Counted from the stretch's first letter, positions 9,062 to 17,527 are shown. The stretch is DNA of 64,000 bases from Chryseobacterium sp. BLS98 (GCF_001045445.1 NZ_LFNF01000002.1:1240001-1304000), one strand, 5' to 3'. Made by a program: numbers and translations. The notes: a model not told the origin generated them from the sequence alone.

Positions 9062-9106
9062 TATTCTACTTTTGGACAATAAATCTATTACATCATTATA
9101 ATAACC

Positions 9107-9646
9107 ATGAACGAAACTATTAAGATTGAAATTCCATTTAACGAAACATTTGAAAGACAAAACCAAAATTTTTACTTCAAATATGTTTGGGGAAAAACAT
9201 TAAAAAACTGGTGGAAAATTGTACTTTTTACAGCGGTATTTTTATTCTTGGGATTTTATCCAATAGAAAATTTTGATAAAAGCTTAATTTATTATATATG
9301 TAAATATGGTGGAATTTTTTTCTGCGGATATTGTTTTATTTTAATTAATCATTATTTTGTATCCAGAAAGAAATTTAAAAAAGAAGTTGATCAGATTATT
9401 GCTGATTTCAAAGCGAAAAATGAACCCTCCTACATTACTTTAGATAGCTACAGCATTGAATTTAAAAACGTGTTCTATAGTATCTCTTCCGTTTGGGAAA
9501 AAGTTTCTTATGTAAGATCAAATGATACTATTATCATAAATACAATCAATACATTATCCTTTATTATACAAAAATCTGAATTTAAAAATAATGAATTTGA
9601 TGTTATATTAAATTACCTTGAAAAAAATTCTAAACAGCAAAATTAA
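9107..9646 (+). CDS. Small membrane protein, YcxB-like
   Basis: A 179-residue protein with two adjacent membrane segments ('IVLFTAVFLFLGFYPI' near 38-53 and 'GGIFFCGYCFILINHYF' near 70-86). A soluble C-terminal half follows with 'EPSYITLDSYSIEFKNVFYS', resembling the YcxB-like domain of unknown function. It is AT-rich compared with the NHEJ genes. It follows ligD by 45 bases and its stop overlaps the stop of the convergent SDR gene by three bases. Function unknown. Confidence 0.7.
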   Translation: MNETIKIEIPFNETFERQNQNFYFKYVWGKTLKNWWKIVLFTAVFLFLGFYPIENFDKSLIYYICKYGGIFFCGYCFILINHYFVSRKKFKKEVDQIIADFKAKNEPSYITLDSYSIEFKNVFYSISSVWEKVSYVRSNDTIIINTINTLSFIIQKSEFKNNEFDVILNYLEKNSKQQN

Positions 9647-10377
9647 GGTAATTTCGCCACCAAACTTTCCGGCAGAACTTTCAAAATCATATAAATCATT
9701 TTCCATTTGAAATTCGGGACAATGGTAAAAGAATTACCAGCGTTTACAATATGTTTTGCCACATAATCCGGTTCCATGATCAGGGATTCATTAAGCTGGA
9801 GTCCCTCATTGATTTTGGTTCTGATATAGCCAATTACCAAAGCATTGACCTTTATCTTTCTTGAAGCCAGTTCCTGTCTTAAACCGGCTAAATAGGTTGT
9901 AAAAGCAGCTTTTGTGCTTCCATACACAAAATTACTCTTCCTGCCTCTTACACCTGACAGTGAAGATAAACCGATGATTCTTTCCAGATTTTTATTGCTT
10001 TGATCCATAGCAATGATATTAAGGATGGAAACGGCTCCCATATAATTCACCTGCATCATCTGTTGTGTACCTTTAAAATCTCTTAAAGCCTTTTCATTAT
10101 CAACCAGAAAACCTGCTGCATATACGACAATATGAGGCTTCACAGGAAGTTTATCATAAAATTCCTGATGGGAATCAAAATCTACAGCGTCAAAATAAAG
10201 GACGGTAATTTTTAACGGATCAAGCTGATGGTCTATAATAAATTTCTGAAGCGAAGCAGTATCTCTTGAAGCCGCTGTCACGGAAAATCCTTTTTCAAGG
10301 TACTGTCTGATGCACTGCTTGGCAACATCTGAATTGGCGCCTAGAATGAGAACGGTTTTGCCTGTATTTTGATTCAT
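9643..10377 (-). CDS. SDR family NAD(P)-dependent oxidoreductase
   Basis: A 244-residue short-chain dehydrogenase/reductase. The cofactor motif is 'ILGANSDVAK' (residues 11-20), a variant of TGxxxGxG. Asn111 is in 'NYMGAV', the catalytic Ser lies in 'LSSLSG' (about 139) and Tyr152-x3-Lys156 in 'YGSTK'. The protein is cytoplasmic and its substrate is unknown; similar proteins reduce ketones of sugars or lipids. The frame is open further upstream to 10464, but a perfect TATCTTTG box at 10382-10389 lies immediately before ATG 10377, so the shorter start is chosen. That spacing suggests a leaderless or nearly leaderless mRNA. Confidence 0.9.
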   Translation of the reverse strand: MNQNTGKTVLILGANSDVAKQCIRQYLEKGFSVTAASRDTASLQKFIIDHQLDPLKITVLYFDAVDFDSHQEFYDKLPVKPHIVVYAAGFLVDNEKALRDFKGTQQMMQVNYMGAVSILNIIAMDQSNKNLERIIGLSSLSGVRGRKSNFVYGSTKAAFTTYLAGLRQELASRKIKVNALVIGYIRTKINEGLQLNESLIMEPDYVAKHIVNAGNSFTIVPNFKWKMIYMILKVLPESLVAKLP

Positions 10378-10381
10378 GATG

Positions 10382-10389
10382 CAAAGATA
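10382..10389 (-). promoter_or_regulatory. -7 box (TATCTTTG) four bases from the SDR start
   Basis: Perfect TAnnTTTG on the minus strand, only four bases before the ATG. The expected transcription start falls at or next to the start codon. Confidence 0.65.
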
Positions 10390-10432
10390 CTTTACTACAG
10401 ATATCCTGCAAAAAAGAAAAATTAATCTTTCT

Positions 10433-10759
10433 TTATCTTTCGAATACTTTTTTCCATTTTGCAATAGTATTCCTACTGATGTTATAATAGTCCGCGGTCT
10501 GGGTATTATTTAATTTATTATGCTTCTGATAATCCAATATCTCGATAACTGTTGATTCATCATAAGACCTGTGTTTTTGATTTGAAACAAATCTTTCAAA
10601 ATCTTCCGTCCCAAATATAAGAGCGTTAAGTCTGATCACATCTAAGACTGAGAACTGTCGTTTATTCAATATAGTCTCACAAAGAATTCTTTTTTGGGGA
10701 TATTTATTATTTATAATATCCATGTAGATTTTTTTATAATCCGGCTGCGATTTTTTCAT
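10433..10759 (-). CDS. Small helix-turn-helix protein (HTH pair, second gene)
   Basis: A 108-residue protein. The C-terminal third is a homeodomain/transposase-like helix-turn-helix: 'NNTQTADYYNISRNTIAKWK' near residues 84-103. The N-terminal part is helical with 'YKKIYMDIINNKYPQKR'. It has no transposase catalytic domain and no inverted repeats nearby, so it is more likely a DNA-binding regulator than an insertion sequence remnant. It lies nine bases downstream of another small HTH gene in the same direction. From memory, such pairs recur in Chryseobacterium genomes. Target unknown. Confidence 0.75.
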   Translation of the reverse strand: MKKSQPDYKKIYMDIINNKYPQKRILCETILNKRQFSVLDVIRLNALIFGTEDFERFVSNQKHRSYDESTVIEILDYQKHNKLNNTQTADYYNISRNTIAKWKKVFER

Positions 10760-10768
10760 AATATGATA

Positions 10769-11206
10769 TTATCTTTTATCTTTGGTGTATTTAGCAATCC
10801 ATTTATACAGCGTAGTTTTCGGAATTTTATATTCATTTATAATCTGACTTCTGCTCTTTTCTCCAGATTCCACAAGTTCTAAAATAAAATCAATCAGCTC
10901 TTTTGTATAAATATTTTTTTTGAACTGAGGGAGTTCTGTTTTCTTTTTCCCAGAAACAGCATTATACACAATAGAAGCAGCCGGAGCAAATAATATTAAA
11001 TGCTGGGAATATAATCTGAAAAAATCATATCCCAGCAGCTTACACCATTTCAAAAGAATCTCTGAATCTAAGCTTTTAGAATAATACATTCTCTCAATTT
11101 CCTCTTCTGTGCATTTAAAAAAATTACAAATACGGGGTACTTCTATGCTATGCTCCACGACACGCTGACTGATTAAGGAACCAATATGTATATTCTTGAA
11201 ATTCAT
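10769..11206 (-). CDS. Small helix-turn-helix protein (HTH pair, first gene)
   Basis: A 145-residue protein with two apparent DNA-binding regions. The N-terminal half resembles a Cro/XRE-like fold ('IGSLISQRVVEHSIEVPRIC' then 'EEIERMYYSKSLDSEILLKW'). The C-terminal third is a transposase-type HTH: 'EKSRSQIINEYKIPKTTLYK' near 118-137. No nuclease or integrase domain is present. The partner gene begins nine bases downstream, so the two are probably one operon, possibly forming a regulatory pair. Automated annotation may call it 'transposase', which the missing catalytic domain does not support. Confidence 0.75.
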   Translation of the reverse strand: MNFKNIHIGSLISQRVVEHSIEVPRICNFFKCTEEEIERMYYSKSLDSEILLKWCKLLGYDFFRLYSQHLILFAPAASIVYNAVSGKKKTELPQFKKNIYTKELIDFILELVESGEKSRSQIINEYKIPKTTLYKWIAKYTKDKR

Positions 11207-11219
11207 TTTTTCTTAAAAA

Positions 11220-11249
11220 CTTTGGTAAGAGTCAATTTTCTTACCAAAG
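11220..11249 (-). terminator. Terminator between the adhesin-like gene and the HTH pair
   Basis: A 10-bp stem (CTTTGGTAAG with CTTACCAAAG) followed on the minus strand by five T. It serves the gene at 11275-12852. Confidence 0.85.
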
Positions 11250-11274
11250 CGACATCATTGTGTTTTTAGAATCG

Positions 11275-12852
11275 TTATGGTTTGCTCTTATGAGCCTGCA
11301 GGTCTTTAACCTTTTTTTCCAGATCTTTTATAATTTTGTCTTGTTTTTCCAGCATTATTGAGACCTTTTCGGCGGTAAGCGCATCAGGATCCTGTACCGA
11401 TGCTCCGGCTGTTCTCGCAAATGCGCCGGGATTATAGGCATCTACTGCACAGTCTGTATCTGCAACAGTTCCTAAGACTCCAAGATTACTGACTGTAAGC
11501 TTGTAGCATGTTCCGTTGGGTGCCTTAAGAAGAATAAGATCCGCTACATCTCTCCAGGTCAAATTATTGTTCATATTTCCATTTCCCGGATCAGAAGATT
11601 TACCATGCGTTACCAGCACCTGTCCTCTTTTCCCATCAGTTTTAGGGAAATAATAAAATCCTTTATTAACATCATTGGTATCTTTGAATTGAAAATAAAC
11701 TCCTAAAGCAGGATGCGTTGCAAATGCGGATGTCCCGTATGCAGGATTAGTATTATCAGTAGTAGAGAAACTGGTACTTCCTCCCGGAACAGTACTTATA
11801 TTATTGCTTCTGCCATCTGAATCACTGCTGTAAAAATTTAAAAAAGTAGTATTTCCTACATTCTGAATATTTAAACTTCCTGAGGAGCCAGTTGGTGATG
11901 ATTGACTTATAATAGTATTGGATTTATTCTGTGCAAAAAAACTACCTGTACCTGAGGTTGTATCTGTAACTCCATAAACGTTAAACCCCGAGAGCAAATT
12001 AGAATTGGTTTCAAGCAAAAATTGGGTACTGGAAGGTGTATCTGCCTTAGAAGCTCTAAAATCTCCAACCACCTCTAATTGCTTTTCAGGTGCCGTGGTA
12101 TTTATCCCTACATGCCCATCTTCCTGAATAAACATACGTGTACTACCGCTGGCATTAAAGAACATATTGCTTAGGTTAGTCGTACCATCTCCTTTGTACC
12201 GAGCTACAATACTAGAAGTATTTTGAAATGCTCCATTAAAATACGGACGAAAGTGAAATGCTCCAATATTGTCATCGTTCTGCAAATTTTGAGGCAAAGC
12301 CTCTGTTCCTCTGGCTCCACGGAAGAAAAACTCTGAACCGGGAGTTGTATTATAGCTGTCTATAATAATATTATCATCAGCTGTTGTTTTATTGTCATTC
12401 AGGATATGCAGTGCAGCACTCGGTGTTTTAGAGTTGATCCCGATTTTTCCCATTTGATAAATATCCTGGGTATTCAAAGCTGCAGGAGTGTTGGTGCCCG
12501 AAACATTCCAAGGCTCGATAGTACCTGAATTACCGTCTGTAATTTTTATCCAAAGACTACCATCAAAATAATAATAACCAACCTGCGTAACATTAATGGT
12601 TTTAGGTGTTACAGGACTTGCTGCTGCTGTTGCATATATAATTGCCCCCAGCTGATCTGTCCCATATAAAAGGTCCTTCGCCTTCAATTCATTTCCCGTT
12701 AATCTTGGCGCTATAAAACCGTCAGTCTTGGTAATATCGTTAGGTTTAGCTACAACATCTAATGTTGCTTTTGGAGACTCGGTACTTATGCCGACCTGTG
12801 CAAATGAAGATTGTACGACAACAACTCCCAGAAATAAAACTATTTTTTTCAT
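11275..12852 (-). CDS. Secreted adhesin-like protein with conserved N-terminal module
   Basis: A 525-residue exported protein. The signal peptide 'MKKIVLFLGVVVVQSSFAQ' is followed by 'VGISTESPKATLDV', a common flavobacterial surface-protein opening that also recurs inside ('IGINSKTPSAALHI', 'VGINTTAPEKQLEV'), as in tail-fibre-like, beta-rich repeat proteins. The C-terminus is a predicted coiled coil ('MLEKQDKIIKDLEKKVKDLQ'), suggesting trimerisation. No T9SS sorting domain or membrane anchor is visible. The first 95 residues are almost identical to those of the upstream gene at 13129-14628. The longest frame starts at 12897, but the signal peptide begins at ATG 12852. Role in surface attachment is inference. 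Confidence 0.8.
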   Translation of the reverse strand: MKKIVLFLGVVVVQSSFAQVGISTESPKATLDVVAKPNDITKTDGFIAPRLTGNELKAKDLLYGTDQLGAIIYATAAASPVTPKTINVTQVGYYYFDGSLWIKITDGNSGTIEPWNVSGTNTPAALNTQDIYQMGKIGINSKTPSAALHILNDNKTTADDNIIIDSYNTTPGSEFFFRGARGTEALPQNLQNDDNIGAFHFRPYFNGAFQNTSSIVARYKGDGTTNLSNMFFNASGSTRMFIQEDGHVGINTTAPEKQLEVVGDFRASKADTPSSTQFLLETNSNLLSGFNVYGVTDTTSGTGSFFAQNKSNTIISQSSPTGSSGSLNIQNVGNTTFLNFYSSDSDGRSNNISTVPGGSTSFSTTDNTNPAYGTSAFATHPALGVYFQFKDTNDVNKGFYYFPKTDGKRGQVLVTHGKSSDPGNGNMNNNLTWRDVADLILLKAPNGTCYKLTVSNLGVLGTVADTDCAVDAYNPGAFARTAGASVQDPDALTAEKVSIMLEKQDKIIKDLEKKVKDLQAHKSKP

Positions 12853-12869
12853 ATTTTTAATGTTTTTAA
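12594..12869 (-). repeat. Duplicated 5' module, copy A
   Basis: About 275 bp covering the start, signal peptide and first ~90 codons of the gene at 11275-12852, plus 17 bases upstream of its ATG. It is nearly identical to 14374-14645 in the same orientation; most differences are single bases, many at third positions. Confidence 0.85.
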
Positions 12870-13128
12870 TAAATTTTTTATAAAATCCCTGATACAAAGG
12901 AATACCTAGCAGTGTGAATAAAAAAACAAAAAGAATAAGCAGATCATATGATTTGACATATCTGTTTTATTTTTTAAATCACTAAAAAAGCAATGGAATT
13001 AATTAAGGATGTCCAATCCGGATAATTTTTGTTTTTGTAAATCTTTCAACAGATATTGGCTTGTGTTTTTAGAACCTAGATGAGAATACATTTTTCTATA
13101 TATTGGGAACAAAGTTTTTTACTATATT

Positions 13129-14628
13129 TTAAGGTGTACACGGTGTTGTACTTCTAAATAAGTTACCGTCTGCATCAATACAAGCAAAAGCATTTCCAGT
13201 CCCTTTCAATTGATTTACTTGAACTTTTCCATCTTTATATATTGTTAATGCATTTTTTTTAGCTGTGTCACTTGTACCAATACCAACTTGAAGAATAGGG
13301 TCTGTACCTATCCAGTTTGAGGGATTAGAGGTAGAAGCAATTTCGTTCCATCTACCTAAAACAATTTCTGAAAAAGAGTTAGCCATTAAATCTGAACCAA
13401 TTGTTGTGGAAACATGTCCTTTAGATGTATTCCGTGTTCCAATAGAAGTTGCATAATTTATTGTACCATTTCCTCCAATTGTATTATTAAGCCCAAAGAC
13501 TGTGGCATATCCAGCATCTGTATTTACAATATTATTTGCTCCCGAAACAAAAGCAGTAGGAGAACTTACTTTATTGTTTGTGCCAACAACTAAAGAGAGG
13601 TTTGCGTCAATAAGAGTATTCTTGCTCCCCAATAACCCAACATAAGAAGAATTGTTGGCTATATTTTGAAATCCAGTCGCAAAAACACTTGAAGAAGTTT
13701 GGTCTGTTGAGTTTGTACTGCCATTGATAATATTATAATCTCCATGTATTATATTTTGACTCCCATTTACTATTGAATAGTCATTTTGTATCTGATTTCC
13801 ATTTCCTCCTACCATATTTCCTACCGTATTGGTTATCCCGGCAATTGGAGATAAATTGTTGTTAAGCCCAGTAACTAAATTGTATGCAGTTGCATTGCCT
13901 GAAACAATATTATCAGCACCACTAATAAGACTTCTGACTCCTTCGACATTGTTTTGAATACCAAATATACCATTATATGAGCCTCCTGTAGTATTCGAGT
14001 TACCTGCTACAATATTACCGGGCCCGGTCACAGTATTGCTATCTCCAAAAGCTGCACTTCTTACCCCTGATACCTTATTGTTATTCCCTACTGCAATAGA
14101 ATTACTTCCAACAGGAGATGAGCCGTTAATTTCTTCTGCATTAGGACTTCCTCCACGAATAGATCCGCGAACATCTAATTTTGTAACAGCACTACTTGCT
14201 CCAATTCCCACTTTGCCCATCTGATAAATATCCTGTGTATTTTTGGTAGCGGCCTTATTGATAGCAGAATCATACCAGGGTTCTATATAGTTTCCGTTCT
14301 CGGTGGAAGTATCTGCAAGTCCTATCCAAACATTTCCATTAAAATAATAATATCCCGTAGTGACTACATTAATGGTTTTAAGTGTTACAGGACTAGCGGC
14401 AGCAGTTGCATATACAATAGCCCCAACCTGATCTGTCCCGTATAAAAGATCCTTCGCCTTCAATTCATTTCCTGTTAATCTTGGCGCTATAAAACCGTCG
14501 GTCTTAGTAATATCGTTAGGTTTAGCCGCAACATCTAATGTTGCTTTTGGAAATTCGGTACTTATGCCGACCTGTGCAAATGAAGATTGAACGACAACAA
14601 CTCCCAGAAATAAAACTATTTTTTTCAT
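13129..14628 (-). CDS. Secreted protein with YadA-head-like repeats
   Basis: A 499-residue exported protein with signal peptide 'MKKIVLFLGVVVVQSSFAQ' and the same N-terminal module as its downstream neighbour. Residues about 165-440 form a repeat of roughly 13-20 residues of the type S-x-x-x-G-x-N-N-x-V-x-G, for example 'NSIAVGNNNKVSG', 'NIVAGNSNTTGG' and 'SLISGADNIVSG'. This is the pattern of the left-handed beta-roll of YadA/Hep-Hag trimeric adhesin heads. The YadA C-terminal membrane anchor is absent. The protein ends with 'GNAFACIDADGNLFRSTTPC', two Cys that could form a disulfide. It is probably a surface or secreted fibre; the export route is unclear. Confidence 0.8.
   Translation of the reverse strand: MKKIVLFLGVVVVQSSFAQVGISTEFPKATLDVAAKPNDITKTDGFIAPRLTGNELKAKDLLYGTDQVGAIVYATAAASPVTLKTINVVTTGYYYFNGNVWIGLADTSTENGNYIEPWYDSAINKAATKNTQDIYQMGKVGIGASSAVTKLDVRGSIRGGSPNAEEINGSSPVGSNSIAVGNNNKVSGVRSAAFGDSNTVTGPGNIVAGNSNTTGGSYNGIFGIQNNVEGVRSLISGADNIVSGNATAYNLVTGLNNNLSPIAGITNTVGNMVGGNGNQIQNDYSIVNGSQNIIHGDYNIINGSTNSTDQTSSSVFATGFQNIANNSSYVGLLGSKNTLIDANLSLVVGTNNKVSSPTAFVSGANNIVNTDAGYATVFGLNNTIGGNGTINYATSIGTRNTSKGHVSTTIGSDLMANSFSEIVLGRWNEIASTSNPSNWIGTDPILQVGIGTSDTAKKNALTIYKDGKVQVNQLKGTGNAFACIDADGNLFRSTTPCTP
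13250..14150 (-). repeat. Beta-roll repeat region within the YadA-head-like gene
   Basis: This region encodes successive short repeats rich in Gly-x-Asn-Asn with alternating small and aliphatic residues. The repeats are clear in protein but diverged in DNA, so the array is old rather than recently expanded. Confidence 0.65.
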
Positions 14629-14645
14629 ATTTTTAATGTTTTTAA
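14374..14645 (-). repeat. Duplicated 5' module, copy B
   Basis: Second copy of the module at 12594-12869, including the 17 bases upstream of the start codon. Beyond it the two genes diverge, apart from a shared short motif 'TQDIYQMGK' about 45 codons further on. Confidence 0.85.
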
Positions 14646-14821
14646 GATTGTGCTTGAATTAAGATAACCCTGCAAAAGTATTAGATACGGTAAGTTTTAC
14701 ACAAAGGGTAACCTTGTTAAATCAGGGAAAAATCAAGTTAAACAATAGATTTAAAACGCTAATTATCAAATGATTAAATCTGATTAATCATTCTCATATT
14801 TAATCAAATTCAGAATCAAAA

Positions 14822-14855
14822 AAAAGAATGTAAAAAATTAATTTTACATTCTTTT
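14822..14855 (-). terminator. Hairpin at the end of the TPR/AraC regulator gene
   Basis: A 14-bp AT-rich perfect stem (AAAAGAATGTAAAA with its complement) around a 6-base loop. It lies 33 bases beyond the stop of the regulator gene. Confidence 0.7.
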
Positions 14856-14887
14856 AACTGATTAATTTTCAAAAAAATAGAAAATTC

Positions 14888-16492
14888 CTATGTTTTTTGA
14901 TGAGCCTTTCCCCGAGCCTGACTAATGAAAGCAGAAGGAGAAATGCCTGTTACATTTTTAAATATTTTTGTAAACACACTATGTGATGAAAAGCCACTTT
15001 CCTGTGCCAAGTAGCTTATTTTATAATTTTGATATTCCGGATTGTTAATAATCTTTGAGCAAATATAATCTATACGAAGTTCATTGATGTAAACATTGAA
15101 GTTCTTTCCTTTCCGATCATTAACAACTTCAGAAATATAATTGGCATTTGTTCCAAATTGGGAAGCTAAATAGGTAACACTCATTTTTGGATTGGTAAAT
15201 TTTTCAGAATTTTCAAATTTCTGCAACTTCTGTAATATATCTTTTTCTACCATTTCCGGTATGATTCGTTTCTTTATATTTTCTTCAGTTGAATTGACAG
15301 GGATTGTCTCTGAATCTACTGCCGGTAAGTCTATCAGATCTTTATTTTTTTCTTCCAGTCTGTTTTCAAGCTTAGAAATAATATTCTGGAAAAGGAGCTT
15401 TTCTCTTTTCTTCGCCTTCTGAATTTTGTAAATACTGAAAAATGCTACAAAAACAACGACTGCTAAACCCATCAACAAGGCTATTATTTTCAGTTTTTTA
15501 TCCTTTTCTTTTGCGTCAGACATCACCTGTTCCTGCTTAATAGATTCTTCCAGCGCCTCTTTCTCTTCTATTGACAGCTTTTGAGAAAACTTTAAGAATA
15601 GGTCATTATATTTCTTGTAATTTATAAAGTCATTTACAGCTTTATAGCTGTTTGATAGGGTGCTGTACAATTCCGTCTTTACATAAAGCCCTTCGTTATT
15701 ACCTTCTTTTATAGCAATTGAAAGTGTATCAATAGCTCTTTTATTTTCCCCTCTATAAGAATAAATTTTCCCAAGATACAGATAGGCATAGGCCTTCCGA
15801 TGTTTTTTAGTTTGTTCAATCACTAAGGAAGGATCCAAAGATCTTTTAAAAGCCCATTCAGACGAATCTATTTTTTCTGCATAAAAATAAATTTCTCCCA
15901 GCCTCATATACATTAGATCAAATTCTTCGCGTACCTCATGATGAAGCCTCTTATCATCATATTGTCTTCCATAATCTATTGCTTTCTTTAGGTTGGCAAT
16001 TGCAAGTTCATAATTCTTCTGATTTTTATAGTTTTCTCCAATATACTGGTATAGCCTTGAAAGGCTAAGATTTTTTAAACTTGGATCCGGTTGTTTTTCA
16101 GTATAGTTTATTGCTTCTTTTAAATATTTATCCGCTTGCTCTACAAGCCCCATTTTGATATATGTATTAGCAAGACCCATATTAGCATTTGCCTGTACTT
16201 CATAATTATTGGTAAGCTTCACTTCCTCAACTGCTTTTATCAAATAGGAAACAGCGTTCTGTGGTGAGCCTTTTATATTATAAGAAGTTCCTATACCAAT
16301 TAATGCATATGAGATTTGTATTTTATCAGATTTAGGGTTATTCAATATTTCCTTTCCTATTTCAATAGCTTTATCAGGCGAATGAAACTGAATATCAAAC
16401 AACTCCCATACTTGACCCTCTATTTTAGGATCCTGAGCATACATACATTGAATGCCTATCAAAAGAAATAAAAAAATAAAAATTTTCCTCAT
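14888..16492 (-). CDS. TPR membrane regulator with AraC-type DNA-binding domain
   Basis: A 534-residue one-polypeptide sensor-regulator. It has a signal sequence 'MRKIFIFLFLLIGIQCMYAQ', then TPR repeats from about 30 to 320 that would be periplasmic. One membrane helix follows ('IIALLMGLAVVVFVAFFSIY' near 335-354), then a cytoplasmic coiled-coil linker and a C-terminal AraC double HTH (about 430-525; 'ISYLAQESGFSSHSVFTKIF' is the second HTH). Such proteins are widespread in Flavobacteriia. The gene follows the two adhesin-like genes in the same direction, with promoters not shared, so it could control them; that is inference only. Confidence 0.9.
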   Translation of the reverse strand: MRKIFIFLFLLIGIQCMYAQDPKIEGQVWELFDIQFHSPDKAIEIGKEILNNPKSDKIQISYALIGIGTSYNIKGSPQNAVSYLIKAVEEVKLTNNYEVQANANMGLANTYIKMGLVEQADKYLKEAINYTEKQPDPSLKNLSLSRLYQYIGENYKNQKNYELAIANLKKAIDYGRQYDDKRLHHEVREEFDLMYMRLGEIYFYAEKIDSSEWAFKRSLDPSLVIEQTKKHRKAYAYLYLGKIYSYRGENKRAIDTLSIAIKEGNNEGLYVKTELYSTLSNSYKAVNDFINYKKYNDLFLKFSQKLSIEEKEALEESIKQEQVMSDAKEKDKKLKIIALLMGLAVVVFVAFFSIYKIQKAKKREKLLFQNIISKLENRLEEKNKDLIDLPAVDSETIPVNSTEENIKKRIIPEMVEKDILQKLQKFENSEKFTNPKMSVTYLASQFGTNANYISEVVNDRKGKNFNVYINELRIDYICSKIINNPEYQNYKISYLAQESGFSSHSVFTKIFKNVTGISPSAFISQARGKAHQKT

Positions 16493-16583
16493 TGAAATAT
16501 TTTTCTAAAAGTAAACATTTTCTATTGTTAATTTAAACAGTTGCAATATATAGTGCGAAATTCTAAAACCCTATAAAGCCAAG

Positions 16584-16613
16584 AATGGCGCTAAACTTTC
16601 GTACAGCGCCATT
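16584..16613. other. Hairpin downstream of yajC
   Basis: A 9-bp stem, AATGGCGCT with AGCGCCATT, around a 12-base loop, 23 bases beyond the yajC stop. The T-tract is weak, so this is a possible terminator or mRNA 3' end structure. Confidence 0.5.
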
Positions 16614-16635
16614 GTTTACTATTTTAAAAACTGAA

Positions 16636-17001
16636 TTATTTCTTCTCAGTTTCGATTTCTGTTTTCTCAGCTGTTTTCTCAGCAGCAGCTTTCGCTTTGT
16701 CTCCAAAACGGGCTTCAGTAAATTCTCTTGAAACAGCCGCTTTTTCGAATTTCAGTTTTCCGGATAAAGTTTCTATCACGAATCCGTCATCCTGAACCTG
16801 GGCAATTCTTCCGTGAAGACCTGAGGTAAGAACGACTCTTGTTCCTACTTTTAAGGTTTCCTGAAAGCTTTTCTCCTGCTTCTGCTTTCTCATTTGTGGT
16901 CTTATCATTAGAAAATAAAAACCGACAAACATCACCCCCATCATGATCAGCATCATTGATGAAGATCCCTGTGGCTGTGCCTGTAAAAAGATTGTCAACA
17001 T
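16636..17001 (-). CDS. yajC: Preprotein translocase subunit YajC
   Basis: A 121-residue single-pass membrane protein that associates with SecDF at the Sec translocon. The N-terminal helix 'MMLIMMGVMFVGFYFLMIRP' is followed by the signature 'QMRKQKQEKSF' and 'VGTRVVLTSGLHGRIAQVQD'. The C-terminal tail is rich in Ala, Lys and Glu. It begins six bases after the DUF1573 gene and is the last gene of nusB-DUF1573-yajC. Confidence 0.95.
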   Translation of the reverse strand: MLTIFLQAQPQGSSSMMLIMMGVMFVGFYFLMIRPQMRKQKQEKSFQETLKVGTRVVLTSGLHGRIAQVQDDGFVIETLSGKLKFEKAAVSREFTEARFGDKAKAAAEKTAEKTEIETEKK

Positions 17002-17007
17002 ATTGTA

Positions 17008-17526
17008 TTACGGTTGAATGTTCGCTGTGAACGTTAATTTAATAGGAGCTTTATCTACGTTGGCAAATACATCTGCATACTTCTGAACGTTTCCGTCGAA
17101 GCTTGAAGAATCAAAATGCAAAGTGATTTTTCCTTTTTTACCGGGAAGAATAGGATCTTTTGTAAAATCAGGAGCCGTACATCCGCATCCAGGCTTTACT
17201 TCAGAGATCACTAAAGGATTTTTCCCTGTATTGGTGATTTCGTAAACGTGCTCTACTTTATCTCCTTTTTTGATGTTTCCAAAATCGAAGTTATTTTCAG
17301 ACAGGGCCACAGTTGTTAATGGCTGGTTTGAAACCGGAGCTGTAGCAGCAGCTGTTTCAGCCGAAACCGGTGCAGCAGCAGTCGGAGCCAAATTGGTTGC
17401 ACCCGCTGTAGAATCTGTAGTGTTAGCAACTTCTGTTCCTGCAGCAGCTTGCTGGTTTTCTTTTTTACAAGATACCAGACCCAGGCCTATGATAGACAAA
17501 GCGATAATTGATAATGTCTTTTTCAT
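17008..17526 (-). CDS. DUF1573 lipoprotein
   Basis: A 172-residue lipoprotein. The lipobox 'GLGLVSC' gives a lipidated Cys at residue 20. An Ala/Thr-rich linker of about 60 residues is followed by a DUF1573 (immunoglobulin-like, ASH-type) domain with 'FDFGNIKKGDKVEHVYEITN' and 'VKPGCGCTAPDF'. The frame is open upstream to 17628 but overlaps nusB; ATG 17526 starts the signal peptide and follows the nusB stop directly. Function unknown; likely periplasmic and anchored in a membrane. Confidence 0.9.
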   Translation of the reverse strand: MKKTLSIIALSIIGLGLVSCKKENQQAAAGTEVANTTDSTAGATNLAPTAAAPVSAETAAATAPVSNQPLTTVALSENNFDFGNIKKGDKVEHVYEITNTGKNPLVISEVKPGCGCTAPDFTKDPILPGKKGKITLHFDSSSFDGNVQKYADVFANVDKAPIKLTFTANIQP

Positions 17527-17527
17527 G

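Noticed and set aside
10433..11206. Insertion sequence
   Set aside because: There is no catalytic transposase domain, no terminal inverted repeats and no target duplication, only two HTH proteins.
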